The position numbers and the translations under genes were made by a program. The notes beneath the pieces were generated by a model that ran no database searches, was not told the origin of the DNA, and saw only the letters and a program-made list of their open reading frames with translations. DNA of 64,000 bases from CAUZFZ01 sp963579025 (GTDB lineage Bacteria > Planctomycetota > Planctomycetia > Planctomycetales > Planctomycetaceae). Position 1 is the first letter of the stretch, and the number at the start of each line of letters is the position of its first letter. Location of the stretch: contig CAUZFZ010000027.1 of the NCBI GenBank assembly GCA_963579025.1, forward strand, positions 16,811 through 80,810. The letters run 5' to 3'. Shown here in pieces: positions 23,854 through 36,100 of the stretch.

Positions 23854-24936
23854 TCATGCGCGCGACGCTTCGAAGTCACGCATGAAACTGACCAGCGTCT
23901 CGACACCTTCAGGTGGGAAGGCGTTGTAAATGCTGGCTCGCATGCCTCCGACGCTGCGGTGCCCTTTCAATCCGTCCAGACCGGCGGCGGTCGCCTGCTG
24001 AACGAAGGCGGCGTCAGTGTCCGCATCCCCCGTCACGAACGTCACGTTCATGTTCGAGCGGCTGCCGGCGTCGGCCGTCGCACTAAACAGCGATGACTGT
24101 TCCAGGTAGTCGTACAACACGGCTGCTTTGGCCTGGTTCCGAGCCCCCATTGATTCGAGCCCACCGAGCGACAGGATCCACTTGCAGACCAGACCGACGA
24201 CATAAATGGCGAACGTCGGCGGCGTGTTGTACATCGAATCGTTCTCGGCATATGTGCTGTACCGCAGCATGGTCGGATTCTCCGATCGGCAGCGTTCCAG
24301 AACATCGTCGCGCATGATGACCAGGGCCATTCCCGCCGGGCCGAGATTCTTCTGGCTGCCTGCGTAAACCATGCCGTATTTCGTCACGTCAATCGGTCGA
24401 GAGAAGATGTCGCTGCTGGAATCGCAGATCAGCGTGCTGCCGTCCGGGACATCCGGTTCGCGGGCGAACTGCGTCCCGAAGATCGTGTTGTTCGACGTAA
24501 AATGGACGAACTCTGCGTTTGCAGAGAATTCGTGCTGCGTGGGCACGTAACAGAAGTTGCGGTCTTCGCTGCTACTGGCCACGTGGACGTTGCCGCAGTT
24601 CTTCGCTTCGGCGATGGCCTTCTTCGACCACGATCCCGTGTTGATAAAATCGGCGGTCTGGTCAGAACCCAGCAGGCTCATGGCGAGCATGGCGAACTGC
24701 AAAGACGCTCCGCCCTGGATGAACATCACGTGGTAGTCGTCTGGAATCGAACCGACTTCCCGTATCGTCGCCTGGGTCTGTGCATGCACGGCGCTGTAGG
24801 CTTTGCTGCGATGCGAATGTTCCAGAATGCCGATACCCGAATCGCCCAGTGACAGCAGGTTCTCGCGAACTTCCTCGAGCACCGGAATGGGCATGACCGC
24901 CGGTCCGGCGGAGAAGTTAAGAATACGCTCAGCCAT
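23854..24936 (-). CDS. serC: phosphoserine aminotransferase
   Basis: A 360-aa PLP enzyme of serine biosynthesis: it transfers the amino group from glutamate to 3-phosphohydroxypyruvate (and can act on the analogous pyridoxal intermediate). Length is normal for SerC. Visible marks are the N-terminal LNFSAGPAVMP, EHSHRSKAY, the cofactor-phosphate loop QGGASLQFAMLA, and the PLP lysine Lys196 in YAGSQKNLGPAG. The ATG at 24936 is preferred to a GTG 27 bp upstream because it opens at the conserved N-terminus. It diverges from the SDR gene. Confidence 0.97.
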   Translation of the reverse strand: MAERILNFSAGPAVMPIPVLEEVRENLLSLGDSGIGILEHSHRSKAYSAVHAQTQATIREVGSIPDDYHVMFIQGGASLQFAMLAMSLLGSDQTADFINTGSWSKKAIAEAKNCGNVHVASSSEDRNFCYVPTQHEFSANAEFVHFTSNNTIFGTQFAREPDVPDGSTLICDSSSDIFSRPIDVTKYGMVYAGSQKNLGPAGMALVIMRDDVLERCRSENPTMLRYSTYAENDSMYNTPPTFAIYVVGLVCKWILSLGGLESMGARNQAKAAVLYDYLEQSSLFSATADAGSRSNMNVTFVTGDADTDAAFVQQATAAGLDGLKGHRSVGGMRASIYNAFPPEGVETLVSFMRDFEASRA

Positions 24937-25088
24937 GTCTAAGTCCGCTCCATTCAAAACCACAATGTGATGAGGCGCTGTTCCCTATAGTACGCAACTT
25001 TTGGAACGTCAACGGGTGGCTGCACGGATGCCCGACTGCCCCACGGAGCCTGAGCTCTGATCGAACGACACATGGAGAACGAATTGGT

Positions 25089-26102
25089 ATGCAGGCACTT
25101 GTGACAGGCGGCGGTGGATTCCTGGGACTGTACGTTGTCGAGCAATTGCTGGACGACGGCGTTCAGGTGCGGGTCTTCTGCCGCGGCCAGTACGACGAAC
25201 TCGACCGGCTTGACGTCGAAGTCGTCTCCGGTGACGTGCGTGATGCGTCCGCCGTGTCATCAGCGTGCGAGGGGATCGATACCGTCTTTCATGTGGCGGC
25301 GGTCCCAGGCATCTGGGGCTCGTGGAAGATGTTTCACGGCATCAACACGATCGGCACGCAGAACGTCATCGCCGGTTGCCAGCGACACGGTGTCTCGCGG
25401 CTGGTCTACACGAGTTCGCCAAGTGTTGTCTTCGACGGACGGGACCACCTGAATGCCGACGAAACGCTGGACTATCCCACGCGGTTTCTGTCGCATTATC
25501 CACACAGCAAAGCTCTGGCCGAGCAGGCTGTCATCGCGGCCAACGGCGACGATGGCCTGGCAACCTGCGCATTACGTCCGCATCTGATCTGGGGCCCGCG
25601 AGACACGCAGCTCGTTCCACGGCTGGTCCAGCGCGCACGCAGCGGGAGTCTGCGGTTAGTCGGCGACGGAACAAACATGATCTCGATGGTCTATGTCGAA
25701 AACGCCGCAGCGGCACACGTGCAGGCAGCGAAGTCACTCCATCTCGATTCACCGGTGGCCGGGCAGGTGTACTTCGTCAACGAATTCAAGCCCGTGCCCT
25801 GTGGCGAGTGGATCAGCACACTGCTCGGGCTCGCCGGACTGCCGCCAGTCGAGAAACACGTTTCCGCACGAGCCGCGTATGGAATCGGTGCGGTGTGCGA
25901 AGCTGCATTCGGGCTGCTTCGTCTTCCCGGTGAGCCACCCATGACACGTTTCCTCGCGGAGCAACTCAGTTCGTCGCACACCTACAACATCGCCAAGCTG
26001 CAACGCGACGTCGGCTATTCACCCATCGTTTCCGTCGAAGAAGGGCTAAAGCGGCTGGGAGCAGAGATGCGCGGCAACGAGTTCCGCGAAAGTCGCGACT
26101 AA
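25089..26102 (+). CDS. NAD-dependent epimerase/dehydratase (extended SDR, 3-beta-HSD-like)
   Basis: A 337-aa extended short-chain dehydrogenase. The cofactor motif TGGGGFLG gives the G-x2-G-x2-G pattern at residues 7-13, the acidic DVRD follows, and the active-site pair is Tyr137/Lys141 in YPHSK, with the upstream serine in YTSSPSVVF. The DGTNMISMVYVENAAAAHV segment is typical of 3-beta-hydroxysteroid dehydrogenase/OleD-type SDRs, which reduce or dehydrogenate hydroxy/keto groups in hydrocarbons and terpenoids. The substrate is unknown. Its stop codon overlaps that of the convergent DUF1080 gene by 4 bp. Confidence 0.93.
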   Translation: MQALVTGGGGFLGLYVVEQLLDDGVQVRVFCRGQYDELDRLDVEVVSGDVRDASAVSSACEGIDTVFHVAAVPGIWGSWKMFHGINTIGTQNVIAGCQRHGVSRLVYTSSPSVVFDGRDHLNADETLDYPTRFLSHYPHSKALAEQAVIAANGDDGLATCALRPHLIWGPRDTQLVPRLVQRARSGSLRLVGDGTNMISMVYVENAAAAHVQAAKSLHLDSPVAGQVYFVNEFKPVPCGEWISTLLGLAGLPPVEKHVSARAAYGIGAVCEAAFGLLRLPGEPPMTRFLAEQLSSSHTYNIAKLQRDVGYSPIVSVEEGLKRLGAEMRGNEFRESRD

Positions 26103-26800
26103 TTACTGAGGTCTTTGAGAAAAACGTTGCGGAACCAGAGTTTGTTGCCGTGGTTCTGCAATTCGATGGATCCGGTCTTGTAGAGCGGCTTGTCGCGATC
26201 CCAGTAGTTCTCCATCGTGACGTTCTCGACGACGAGCTTGTCGTTCAACTCCACAGTGAGTTTGTCTCCAACCAGGCGAATGAAAAACCTGTTCCATTCA
26301 CCAACAGGTTTGTCGGCTTTGACGTTGGGGAACCGCGGGTTTTTCTTGTTATTCCACAGAGCCCCGGACCCCTTCTGGTTTCCAAGCTTGAAGTACTTCT
26401 CGTACTCCGTGTCCCAGATTTGAACCTGCGGACTGCCTCGCAGGTAAATCCCGCTGTCGCCGCCTTCAAGAATCTTCCAGTCCACGTACAACTCGAAATC
26501 GCCGTAGTCTTTGGCGGTACACAGGCTTTGGCCTTTGCCGTCGAACTCAAGCTCACCGTCGATGACCTTCCAGTGAGCCCGCATGCTCTCGTCGGCCACC
26601 TTCTGAGCCGCTTTCAATTCGTCCGCCGACATCTCTGTCCGAGCCTTCGGGTTCTTCACGAGCCCCTTCCAGCCTTCCAGGTTCTTGCCGTTAAACAACG
26701 GAGTAAAACCTTTCGGGGCCTCCGCGACGGCAACGGACGACCCCGCCACCTGAAGCAAGCCAACGAGGGTGATCAGAAACAGACAACGAATCAGTGGCAT
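26099..26800 (-). CDS. secreted DUF1080 (3-keto-disaccharide hydrolase-like) protein
   Basis: The ATG at 26800 starts a signal peptide (LFLITLVGLLQVAGSSVAVAE). The 233-aa product is a concanavalin-like beta-sandwich of the DUF1080 family: FTPLFNGKNLEGWKG, DFELYVDWKI, GGDSGIYLRGSPQVQIWD, and the C-terminal GSIELQNHGNKLWFRNVFLK. Known members include 3-keto-glycoside/disaccharide hydrolases, and the family is expanded in planctomycetes. No other sugar genes are adjacent, so its substrate is not indicated. Confidence 0.9.
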   Translation of the reverse strand: MPLIRCLFLITLVGLLQVAGSSVAVAEAPKGFTPLFNGKNLEGWKGLVKNPKARTEMSADELKAAQKVADESMRAHWKVIDGELEFDGKGQSLCTAKDYGDFELYVDWKILEGGDSGIYLRGSPQVQIWDTEYEKYFKLGNQKGSGALWNNKKNPRFPNVKADKPVGEWNRFFIRLVGDKLTVELNDKLVVENVTMENYWDRDKPLYKTGSIELQNHGNKLWFRNVFLKDLSN

Positions 26801-27143
26801 AGTGCGACTCCGTATGCTGATTGAGTTTCGCAGGTTTGATTGATGAAGTTGGGAACACTGGAAGCCTGACTTTTGCCATTCTTCCCGCATTTCTTATCTC
26901 GCACACATCGGTGCAGACGGAACATCCAAATCGACGATATCGAATTTGGACAGGTCTAGCGATGATGATCACGGATGTGAGATCAGAAACGTCAGATGGC
27001 CAACCCAGGCAATACGACCCGACTCGACGAATCGGCCATCCGCAATGTCCCGCTTCTGTGAGTCCGATTCGTGGCTGCCGAAGTCTTCGTCGGGTGCGTA
27101 TCGTGCAGGTCCTTCGAGTTAACGTGCCGGCCAATCGACCGAG
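26801..27143. other. intergenic; right part is a duplicated 3' flank
   Basis: No gene. Bases 26998-27143, directly after the first giant gene's stop (in its sense), are homologous to 36401-36547 after the second giant gene's stop, showing that the duplication or conversion tract extends beyond the coding sequence. The left part holds the DUF1080 upstream region, where no motif was recognised. Confidence 0.7.
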
Positions 27144-30100
27144 CTATGACAAACCCAACAACTCATCGAGGTTTGAGAAGGCCGTGAACTGGTCGTCAGT
27201 GTCGGCTGATTGTGGCAGACGCCGCTCACCCGGGTTAAGACGCTCGCTCATCAACCCGTCGTCATCGTGACCCCACCCGGCGTAATGCCCGAGTTCATGA
27301 GCAATGACCGACAGGAGGTCAAAGCGGCTGCGCGCCTGAGAGGCGACAGCGGCGCCCGATTGCTCCAGCATCGCGAATTCGAGGTCATCACGCGGTGTGT
27401 CGTCGATGAACCATCCGACTCCATTGACGTCAATGTCGATGATGATTGCATCGTCCGTCGCGAGCCCGAGATATCCGTCCGGCAGGTCCTCCACTCGAAT
27501 CTCTACGGACCGTAGCGCATCGATTTCTGAGTCAGACAGCCCGGCTTCTTCGAACCGGTCGATCGCCGCGTACTGTAGTCCACGCAAAGTGCCTGGTGAA
27601 AGCAGTTGTTGCCCGGATGCCAGCGATGCCGCGACTACTGGCGAATCGGTGTTGGACAGAAGGGCAGACGGCTGCCAGGCGTTTGGAAAATTCAACGCGT
27701 ACGATTGCTGAGTTGCTGACGCTCGGCTTCGACCGAAGTTCTGAGCGAACAGGGCGACATCGCCGAAATCGACGTCGCCGCTGCGGTCGAAGTCACGACT
27801 GTAGGATTCGTCACTCGTTGTCGTGCTATTGCCGAAGACCTGGGCAAATCGAGCCACGTCGCCGAAGCCGATCTCGCCGCTGTCGTCCAGATCGTACATC
27901 ACCGGCCAGATGCGGATTGACGGCGCAGCCGGTTCGTTTGAATCAGATTCCGCACCGGCCGCAGTTTCGAACATCACACCATTAGCGGTCAGCCGATCAT
28001 CGACCGTCGGCAGGATGTATCGGCCTGTCGCCGAATTTGTGAGGTTGGCACCGGCCAGTACCTGGAACGTGACGCGCGCCATCAAGACGAAGTCGACACG
28101 TCCGAGATCCGCTGTCAGTGTTGACGCACTAATGCCGCTGACGATATCTGATACGTTGTCAGTCGTGCTCTGCCGACTGTCAGTAAAGGCCGGTCCGAAC
28201 TCGACCGCCGTGACTTCGTAAAAGCTGGCATCGAACGGCACGTCGACACTGAACGAACCGATGGACGTCGTGTCGTCGTCGGGCGTGCTGCCCCACACTT
28301 CGATCGTGAAGTCGTCCCATTCGTCGAGGTAAGTCACATTCAATGGTAACGCGGCCACGTGACCGTCAGGGTCAGTCGAGGTCGGCGTGACAACGACCCG
28401 CGTGTCCACGGTGATCAGCGTACTGTTCGTCGTCTCGCCAGCGGCGCGATCTCCGATCATGTCGTGTCCCGGGCCGCCGTCGAACTGATCTGTTCCCTCG
28501 CCGCCGCGCAGGATGTCGTCGGCAGTCCCACCGGTCAGCATGTCATCACCAGGTCCACCCACGATGGTGACGGATGTCGTAACGGTTGCTGCTGACACCT
28601 GGTCGTTTCCACCGCCGGCATCGATTCGCAGTTCACCCGCGGGAGTCGCAAACTCGACCATTTCGAATGTCGGCGAACCATCGATGCTGCTGAGCATCAG
28701 CATGCCGCCACCGGTGGGAGTCAACGACGCATTGTCCGACGTGTCCGGCAGTGTGACGCTCATACTGGTACTGGTGACGCCGGTCAGGTCGATCGGCTCC
28801 AGTCCGGTAAACGCCACAGGAAAACCATCGAATGCAATCACACCGTCCGCGGCGCCTGTGTTGGTGATGGTCGTCAACTCAAACGTACCACCAGTGACCG
28901 TTAGCGAATCAATGCCGGCATCGCCGTTCCAGGTGACTCCCGCTCCGGGCAGAGCCGACAGGTCGACGATCAGCTCGTCATCAGCAGTCGAGCCGGTGAT
29001 CACAAAGGACAGGCCCGGTTCAACGGTCTGCCGCAGGAGTTCCGCGGCTCCCTGCCGCCGCAGGACCACGTCGGTATTGATCACCAGCAGCTCAAACACG
29101 CCGCCACCGGCTGGAAGGAACACCGTCTGCCCTGTTACGGACTCAATCGACAATTGCGTAGCGGCAAGGCTGCCATTGCCAGCGTCATCCAGAGCGGCGC
29201 TGGCTGCAATGTTAACTGTCACCGTGCCATCCGCCGGAGGAATCACGTCGAAGGTAAAGACGCGGTTGTTCGTGGTAGCAAAGTTCGCAGATGTCCCGTT
29301 GCCGATACTCAAATCACCCGCGACGAACCCGCTGACCACCTCGCCGAAGTCGACCGACACGTTGATGGGAGATTCACTGGTCGGGCTGGACTGCGTGGCG
29401 GTGATCACCGGCTCGGGAGCCGTCCGGTCACTCGTGAACGTGAACTGAGTGGCAGCCAGACTCGCATTTCCAGCGGCGTCCTGAGCGGCGTTGGCCGCGA
29501 TGTCCAGCGTGACGTCCCCGTCTCCGGTAGGGGCGACGCTGAGTGTGAACACTCCGCTACCAGCGTCGGTGAAGCCATTCAGGCTGCCACCCGCGACTGA
29601 CACGTCAGTCTGCAGGAAGCCGGTAACGACTTCGCTAAATGTGATCGTTATCGGAATCGACGGTGCGTTGGTGGGGCTCGACTCCGTGGAGCTGATGACC
29701 GGGGTCGGTGGCGTGACATCGAGTTCCACCACAGCGAAGTCGAGACCGCTGACAGTTTCGTCGCCATCTCCGGTCAGGATGACGCGAAAAGCACCCGCAA
29801 TCAGTGTGTTGTCGAGGATGGCCGCCTGATTGGACACGCCTTTGGCCACGGCCAGGTCGGGATCACCATCCTGATCGAAGTCCGCACTTGTCACAGACCA
29901 GGCCAGGCGAACGGGAAAGACACCCACTCCAAAGTTCTGCGGCGACTGAAACACGCCGCCGCCCAGATTCAACAGCACGGCCAGATTCGAATCGCTGCCG
30001 TTCGTCACGGCCAGGTCGATCTGGCCATCCATGTTGATGTCGACAGCCTCGATCGCCGTCGGTCCGGAGCCTGCCGGGTATGACCTTGTTTTCACTGGGT

Positions 30101-33100
30101 CGAACTGGCCATTGAATCCGTTGTTGAACAGCACGGTGATGTTATCAGAGAACTGATTGGCGGATGCGACATCGAGATGACCGTCCAGGTCGAAGTCCGC
30201 CACAGCGATGTCGGACGCACCCGTTCCCACGTTGACGGTGGACGCCGTTGAGAGTGATCCGCCACCCGTATTGAAATAGGTCTCAACACGATTGGCACCA
30301 AAGCTGGACACGACCAGATCGGGATCGGAATTTGCGTTGAACTGATTGTTCACCTCGAGATTGGCAAACTCAGCCCGTGATGGAGTGGTACCAGTCGTCA
30401 CCGTGTGCAACACACCGAAGTTCGAGCCGTTTGTGTTGCTGATCACGAAAGCCTGATTGCTGACAGCGCTGGCGACGGCAATGTCCGGGAAGGCATCATT
30501 GGTAAACAGGCCAGTCGACACTGTTGTCTGACCTCCACCAGCAGTCAGAGTGATCGGTGTTGCGAAGGCACCATTTCCCTGACCCAGCAGAATCGAAACA
30601 ACATTGGTCGCTTCATGCCCAACAACCAAGTCGTCATTTCCATCCTGATTGAAGTCAGCTACTGCGACGGAGCGTGGCTGAAATGATCCCGTGAAGATGC
30701 TGTCTGCTGCGTTGAATGAACTGCCGTTGCCCAGCAGCACCGACAGGTCATTAGTAAATATGTTGGCAACAACCAGGTCCGGCAGCGAGTCGCCGTTGAA
30801 TGAGCCCGCCGCGATCGATTGTGGAAAGTCACCTACATTAACGTCGGAGACGTCTAGCGTGTTATTACGAGGAAACTGTTGCTCCCGCCCGGCAACATTG
30901 ATGGCGCGTACAGTAAACGTGCCGCCCGCGAGTTGCTCGAAGCGATAGAGCCCCTCCGCCTGCGTGGTCACGGCGGGTTCCAGATTTCCACCAGATGAGT
31001 CACGCACACCGTTGTTGTTCAGGTCAAGGAACACGGTAACGCCAGCCTGACCTTCACCGGCATTTCGAATCCCATCGGCGTTGGCATCGACAAAGTAATT
31101 CCCTTCCAGCGTGCCCGATCCGAATCCGACTCCGCCGACGGTATCGAGATTTCCGAAGTCGACATCGCCTCTGTCTTCACCGGCTCCCAGGGTGACTTCG
31201 ATCACCGGTCCGTCTTCCGCGGCAGGTCGAGTCTGCTCGAAGCCAGACTGAACAACCTGCACCACGCGATACGTGTCGAACGGATCCAGGCCAGCAAATG
31301 AGAAACGCCCTTCCGAGTCTGTCAAAGCAGACGTTTCACCAATATCAAGCTGATTGTCATCATCTTCATCAAGAAAGACCTGCCAGTTATCCAGCCCGGC
31401 TTCACCCGCATCGCGAAGCGCGTTCGTATTCAGATCGCGAAAGACGCGTCCAGCGATGCTCCCATTCAATGGCACATTGCCAAAGTCGACGGAAGTGGCG
31501 GTATTCCCTGGCTGCAGGCGGACAGTCCAGAAACTGTCATCGGCAACGGCGACCGGCGTGGGGCCTCCAAATACTACGTAGCTGGAACCCGCGCTGCTCT
31601 GGCTGTTCGGGTCCGCGTCGGGGGCACCGATCAGCAGATCACCAAAGCCGTCGTCATTGATGTCTCCGGCCGAGCTGATGCCTTGACCGGAAAAGTCGCC
31701 ATTCGTCGTACCGTCGAATCGAAATCCGGTGAGACCATCAAGACTGTCAACAGTCTCAGTGGCGGCGAAGCTGACGGCACTCTGGGTCGTGTCCCTGCCA
31801 TAGACGACGTAGCTCATGCCGAAGTTCTGGTCGACCGGATGTCTGTGCGCGCCGACGGCCAGGTCTCCGATTCCGTCGCCGTTCAAGTCACCGGCGAAAC
31901 TGGAGACCTGACGAAACCTGCTGTTAAGACGAAATCCTGTCGTGCCGTCCAGATTGGCACTGATCAGAATTGTCACAGGAGGAAAGTTCCCGGACTGAGC
32001 GGTATTCCTGCCGAAAAATACGTATGACGACGCGCTGGCTCCCATAACGATGTCGTCTATTCCATCACCATTGACGTCGCTGGCTCCGCTTAGTGTTGAG
32101 CCAATTTCCTGTCCAGTTGGCCCTTCCAGTCGAAATCCATTTCCACCGTCGAGGTCGCTCAATTCAATCGTCGCCGAAAACGCAGTGCTACTATTTCCGT
32201 ACACAACATAAACAAATCCGGCGAAATCCCCGTTGTCACCGGGGTTGCCGCTCCGAAGGTCTGCGCCGAAAGCCGTGTAAGCACCGATCGCCAGATCGTC
32301 GACACCGTCACCGTTGATGTCTCCAGCGGCGCTGACCGCATGACCTGTCCGTTCAACGGTTGTGATGACCCCCGCTCCGCCATTCACTCGAAATCCGTTT
32401 GAACCGTCGAGGCTGCTGGCGTTCAAAGTCGTGGGGAAATTACCATCGACGGATGTGTCTTTACCGAACACCACGAACGCTGCACCGGAATCAGTGCCAT
32501 TGGGATCGGCGTGGTCGGCCCCGATCAGCAGGTCCGCGATACCGTCTCCGTTCACGTCACCCGCCGAGCTGACGGCTACTCCAAACGAATCGCTGTCGGT
32601 CACACCAAGGACTCGGAATCCAGTGGTTCCGTCGAGGCTACTCACATTGAATGACGCGGGAAAGTCTCCAGCCTGAGCGGAATCCTTTCCGAACACCACA
32701 TAGACAGACCCGGGTCCGGCATCCTGGCCGAAGTCGTTACCGATCAGGTCCGGAGCACCGATCGCCAGATCATCGATGCCATCACCGTTCACGTCGCCCG
32801 CGAAAGTGACCGAGTACCCGGCGTAGGCCTTGACGCCGGGGCCATCCAACCGAAATCCGTTACTGCCATCCAGGCTGCCGAGACTGAACGTGGGCGGGAA
32901 GTTGCCCGACTGTCCCGTGTTCGTGCCGAAGACGACGTAGGCGGCTCCTGAACTGGTATCGGGCGATTGCGCGTACGGTGCACCAATCAGCAGATCGTCG
33001 ATGCCATCACCGTTCACATCGCCCGCGGAACTGACTGTGCGCCCCGTTCGTGCTCCAACTGGTGTCCCGTCGACTCGAAAGCCAGTAACTCCGTCGAGGT

Positions 33101-36100
33101 CGGCGAGCTGAAAGACACCCGCTTCAGAATCGGGACCCGTTTGTGTCCAGCCAGGACGCTGCAGTTCTCGAACGACGTAGCGATCCGGTGGCACTTCAGT
33201 GAAGCGATACATCCCGGACTCATCAGTTCCGCTCGTCGCCGGGTCGTCGCCAATAGTCAGCGTACTGGGTTCATCAACATCAAGCTCACCGTTGTTGTTG
33301 ATGTCGAGGTAGATCGTCCAGCCTTCAAGTCCGGGCTCCCCTTCGTCTCGCACTCCATTGCTGTTGTCGTCGCTGTACTTGGCTCCCTCAATGTCACCGA
33401 GGTTGCGTTCGAGCGATCCGATATCAGCGGTGGCTGTACCGTCATTGTCAGCATCGATTGGTCGGACGACGTTTCGCTGGTCCACGGACGGCGCGATGCT
33501 GTTGTCTCCGGTGTCGATGGCGGGGCTGCCAGGAAGAAGTCGGTGGGTAAACGTGAAGCCGCCGTTGTCTTTAAGGTCACCCAGAACCGGATCGATTGGC
33601 GTGCCGGAATTCCCGGTCTGATCTCCATCTGTGCCGTTCGTAAGCCCGGTCGCTGTTCCGAGGTCGCCGACGAGATTGTGGCCGTTGGACGCGAAGCTGC
33701 CAGACGTGTCCGGGTTCGCGCTGGTTGCTGTGTTGTCAGCGATGATGGTGTTCTGAAGCTGAGCGTTTGCAGCGCTACGGATACCGCCGCCCTCGTTGGT
33801 CGCAATGTTATTGGTCACTGAAACGCTGGAGAGCAACAGGACGCCCGACGCGTGGTCGATGCCGGCCCCGTTCGTCGCGGTGTTCCCTGAAACCGTTGTG
33901 TTGATCAGGGTCGTGTTGCCGGTGGTCGAGACGGCCCCTCCGAATGTCGCACTGCTGGCCGTCAACAGACTGCGCTCGATTGTCAGTGTACCTCCGTTGT
34001 TACGGACTCCCCCACCGCCTCCGCTGATGCTGCCGCCGCTGATCGTGACGTCGAGCAGTGTCAGCGAACCACTCGACTGCACATCGAGGACACGGTCGAT
34101 ACCACCCGCCATTTCAATGGTGGCTCCGTTGCCACGAATGACAAGGCCGTCGACGTCAGTGATATCCAGATCGCCGGTGGCGGATGCGTCTTCACCATCT
34201 CCGGCGATGTCCAGCACGTAGGTCTCATCGGGACGCAGGACTATGGTGTTCAAACCGGCTGAGGCGTTAGCGGTCTGCACGGCGGCTCGCAGAGACCCAG
34301 GAGAGATACCGTCGGCGGTTGTGGTAACGCTTACCTGGCCCGCAAACGCGATCGTGACTTCGAACGAGCCGATGACGGTTTCACGCGTCAGGTGACCGCC
34401 CGTGTCTGATACTTCACCCGCCTGCAGGACAACTTCGTAGATGCCGTTATCCTCCAGCAGCCAGGAACCATTAGGTGGCGTCATGCGATACAACACGTCG
34501 ACGTCGGGCCCGTTACCGTTGGGGCCGAATATCAGCGGAGCGCTGAACTCTGCTCCGTCGTCGCGACGGCGGATAATGACGTCGGTGTCGCCCAGACTGC
34601 CCGCATCAACGTTCGTGTCATCCAGATACTTGACGATGATGTCCTGCGTCGTGGCGCCGTCCGTGGTGACATCGCTGGCGACCGTCACGCTGCCCCGCGG
34701 GGCGAACGTATCAATACTGAGCGCACCGTTTGCGTCGAGCAGCCCACCGGTTGCGACATCGCCGCTCAGTCCGCCGACTGACCGAACTGATTCGATAAGC
34801 GCATCCCGAAGTTCTGATGCTGCGGCAAATGGTCTGAGTGCGGCAAGCAACGCCACCGTGCCTGTCACGTGAGGCGTGGCCATGCTGGTACCGGTACGGA
34901 AGATGAATCCGCCACCGAGATTCAGGCCGAATATGCCCACGCCAGGGGCGGCCAGATCGACGGACGTCGCTCCAAAGTTGCTGAAGCGGGCGAGGTTGTC
35001 GCTATTGTCTGTCGCGGCTACGGCAATGATGTTGTCGGTATCGAAGCTGGCGGGATAGAAGCCGAGGTCATTATCGAGGTCGACGCCGCGGCCCGTCACA
35101 TCACCATTGCCGGCCGCCGCCACGAACAGGACGTCCGCCGATTGGGCGGCCGAAATCGCGTCCTGCAGGTCCGGGTTGAAGTCACCCAGCGTGCCCCAAC
35201 TGGCATTCATCACACGCACATTGGTATCGAACTGGGACCGCATCATTGTCGCATAGTTGATCGCCAGAATGGCATCAGACGTCGAACCTGTCAGTTGCGT
35301 GTTCAGGAATTTCAGAGGCATCACTGAGACGTCCCAGTTGACTCCGGAAACTCCCAGACCATTGTCGCCGACCGCCCCAATCGTGCCGGCTACATGTGTT
35401 CCGTGCCGATGGTCGTCAATGGGATCGTTGTCGTTATTCAGAAAATCCCAGCCGATCAGGTCGTCAGTCAGACCATTGCCGTCCTCGTCCGTGCTGTTCT
35501 CCCAGGCCGAGTCGGACAGCAGGTCAGCGGCGTCAATGAATCCGTTGCCGTTGCTGTCCGTGACATGCGCCGCATTAGCTGGCTGATTCAGATCGACAAA
35601 CGTAATCAGACCGTCGGCGTCAGTGTCCGTCAGGACTTCGGCCAGTGATGGTGGAATCTCACCCTGATTGAGCCAGATGTTCCGTGCGAGGTCCGGATGC
35701 GTGTAATCGACACCCGAATCAATCACCGCAGCCACGACGTCGTGGCTGCCGGGACGTGGATCGGATTCCGGAAACAGGTCCCACGCCTCCGGAGCGTTGA
35801 TGTCCGCGTTCGCCGAGCCGAAGAACTGGCCCGCATTATTGAAGCTGTACTGACTGGTCCCGAATTCGGGATCGTCCGGAACGAGTGTCTGGGCCTCGAC
35901 CGACTGATCCGGCACGAAGTACTCGGCAAGGCCACTGTCTTCCAGAACCCGGCTGGTTTCATCGTGACCGTGCGTGCTGGAGACAAGCAGCATGCCGGGC
36001 AAACCCAGCCCCCGCAGTACCGTGATCGGCACCGAGTTCGCCTGCAGCAGTTCCCGGGCTCCGGCAACGTCAGCCGACTGAGCAGTGCTTGCAGCGTCCA

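Noticed and set aside
28513..29448. Long plus-strand open frame antisense to the first giant gene
   Set aside because: The Ser/Thr/Val-rich translation is a shadow of the regular codon use of the giant; there is no ribosome-binding site and no family resemblance. The same holds for other antisense frames at 27-52 kb.
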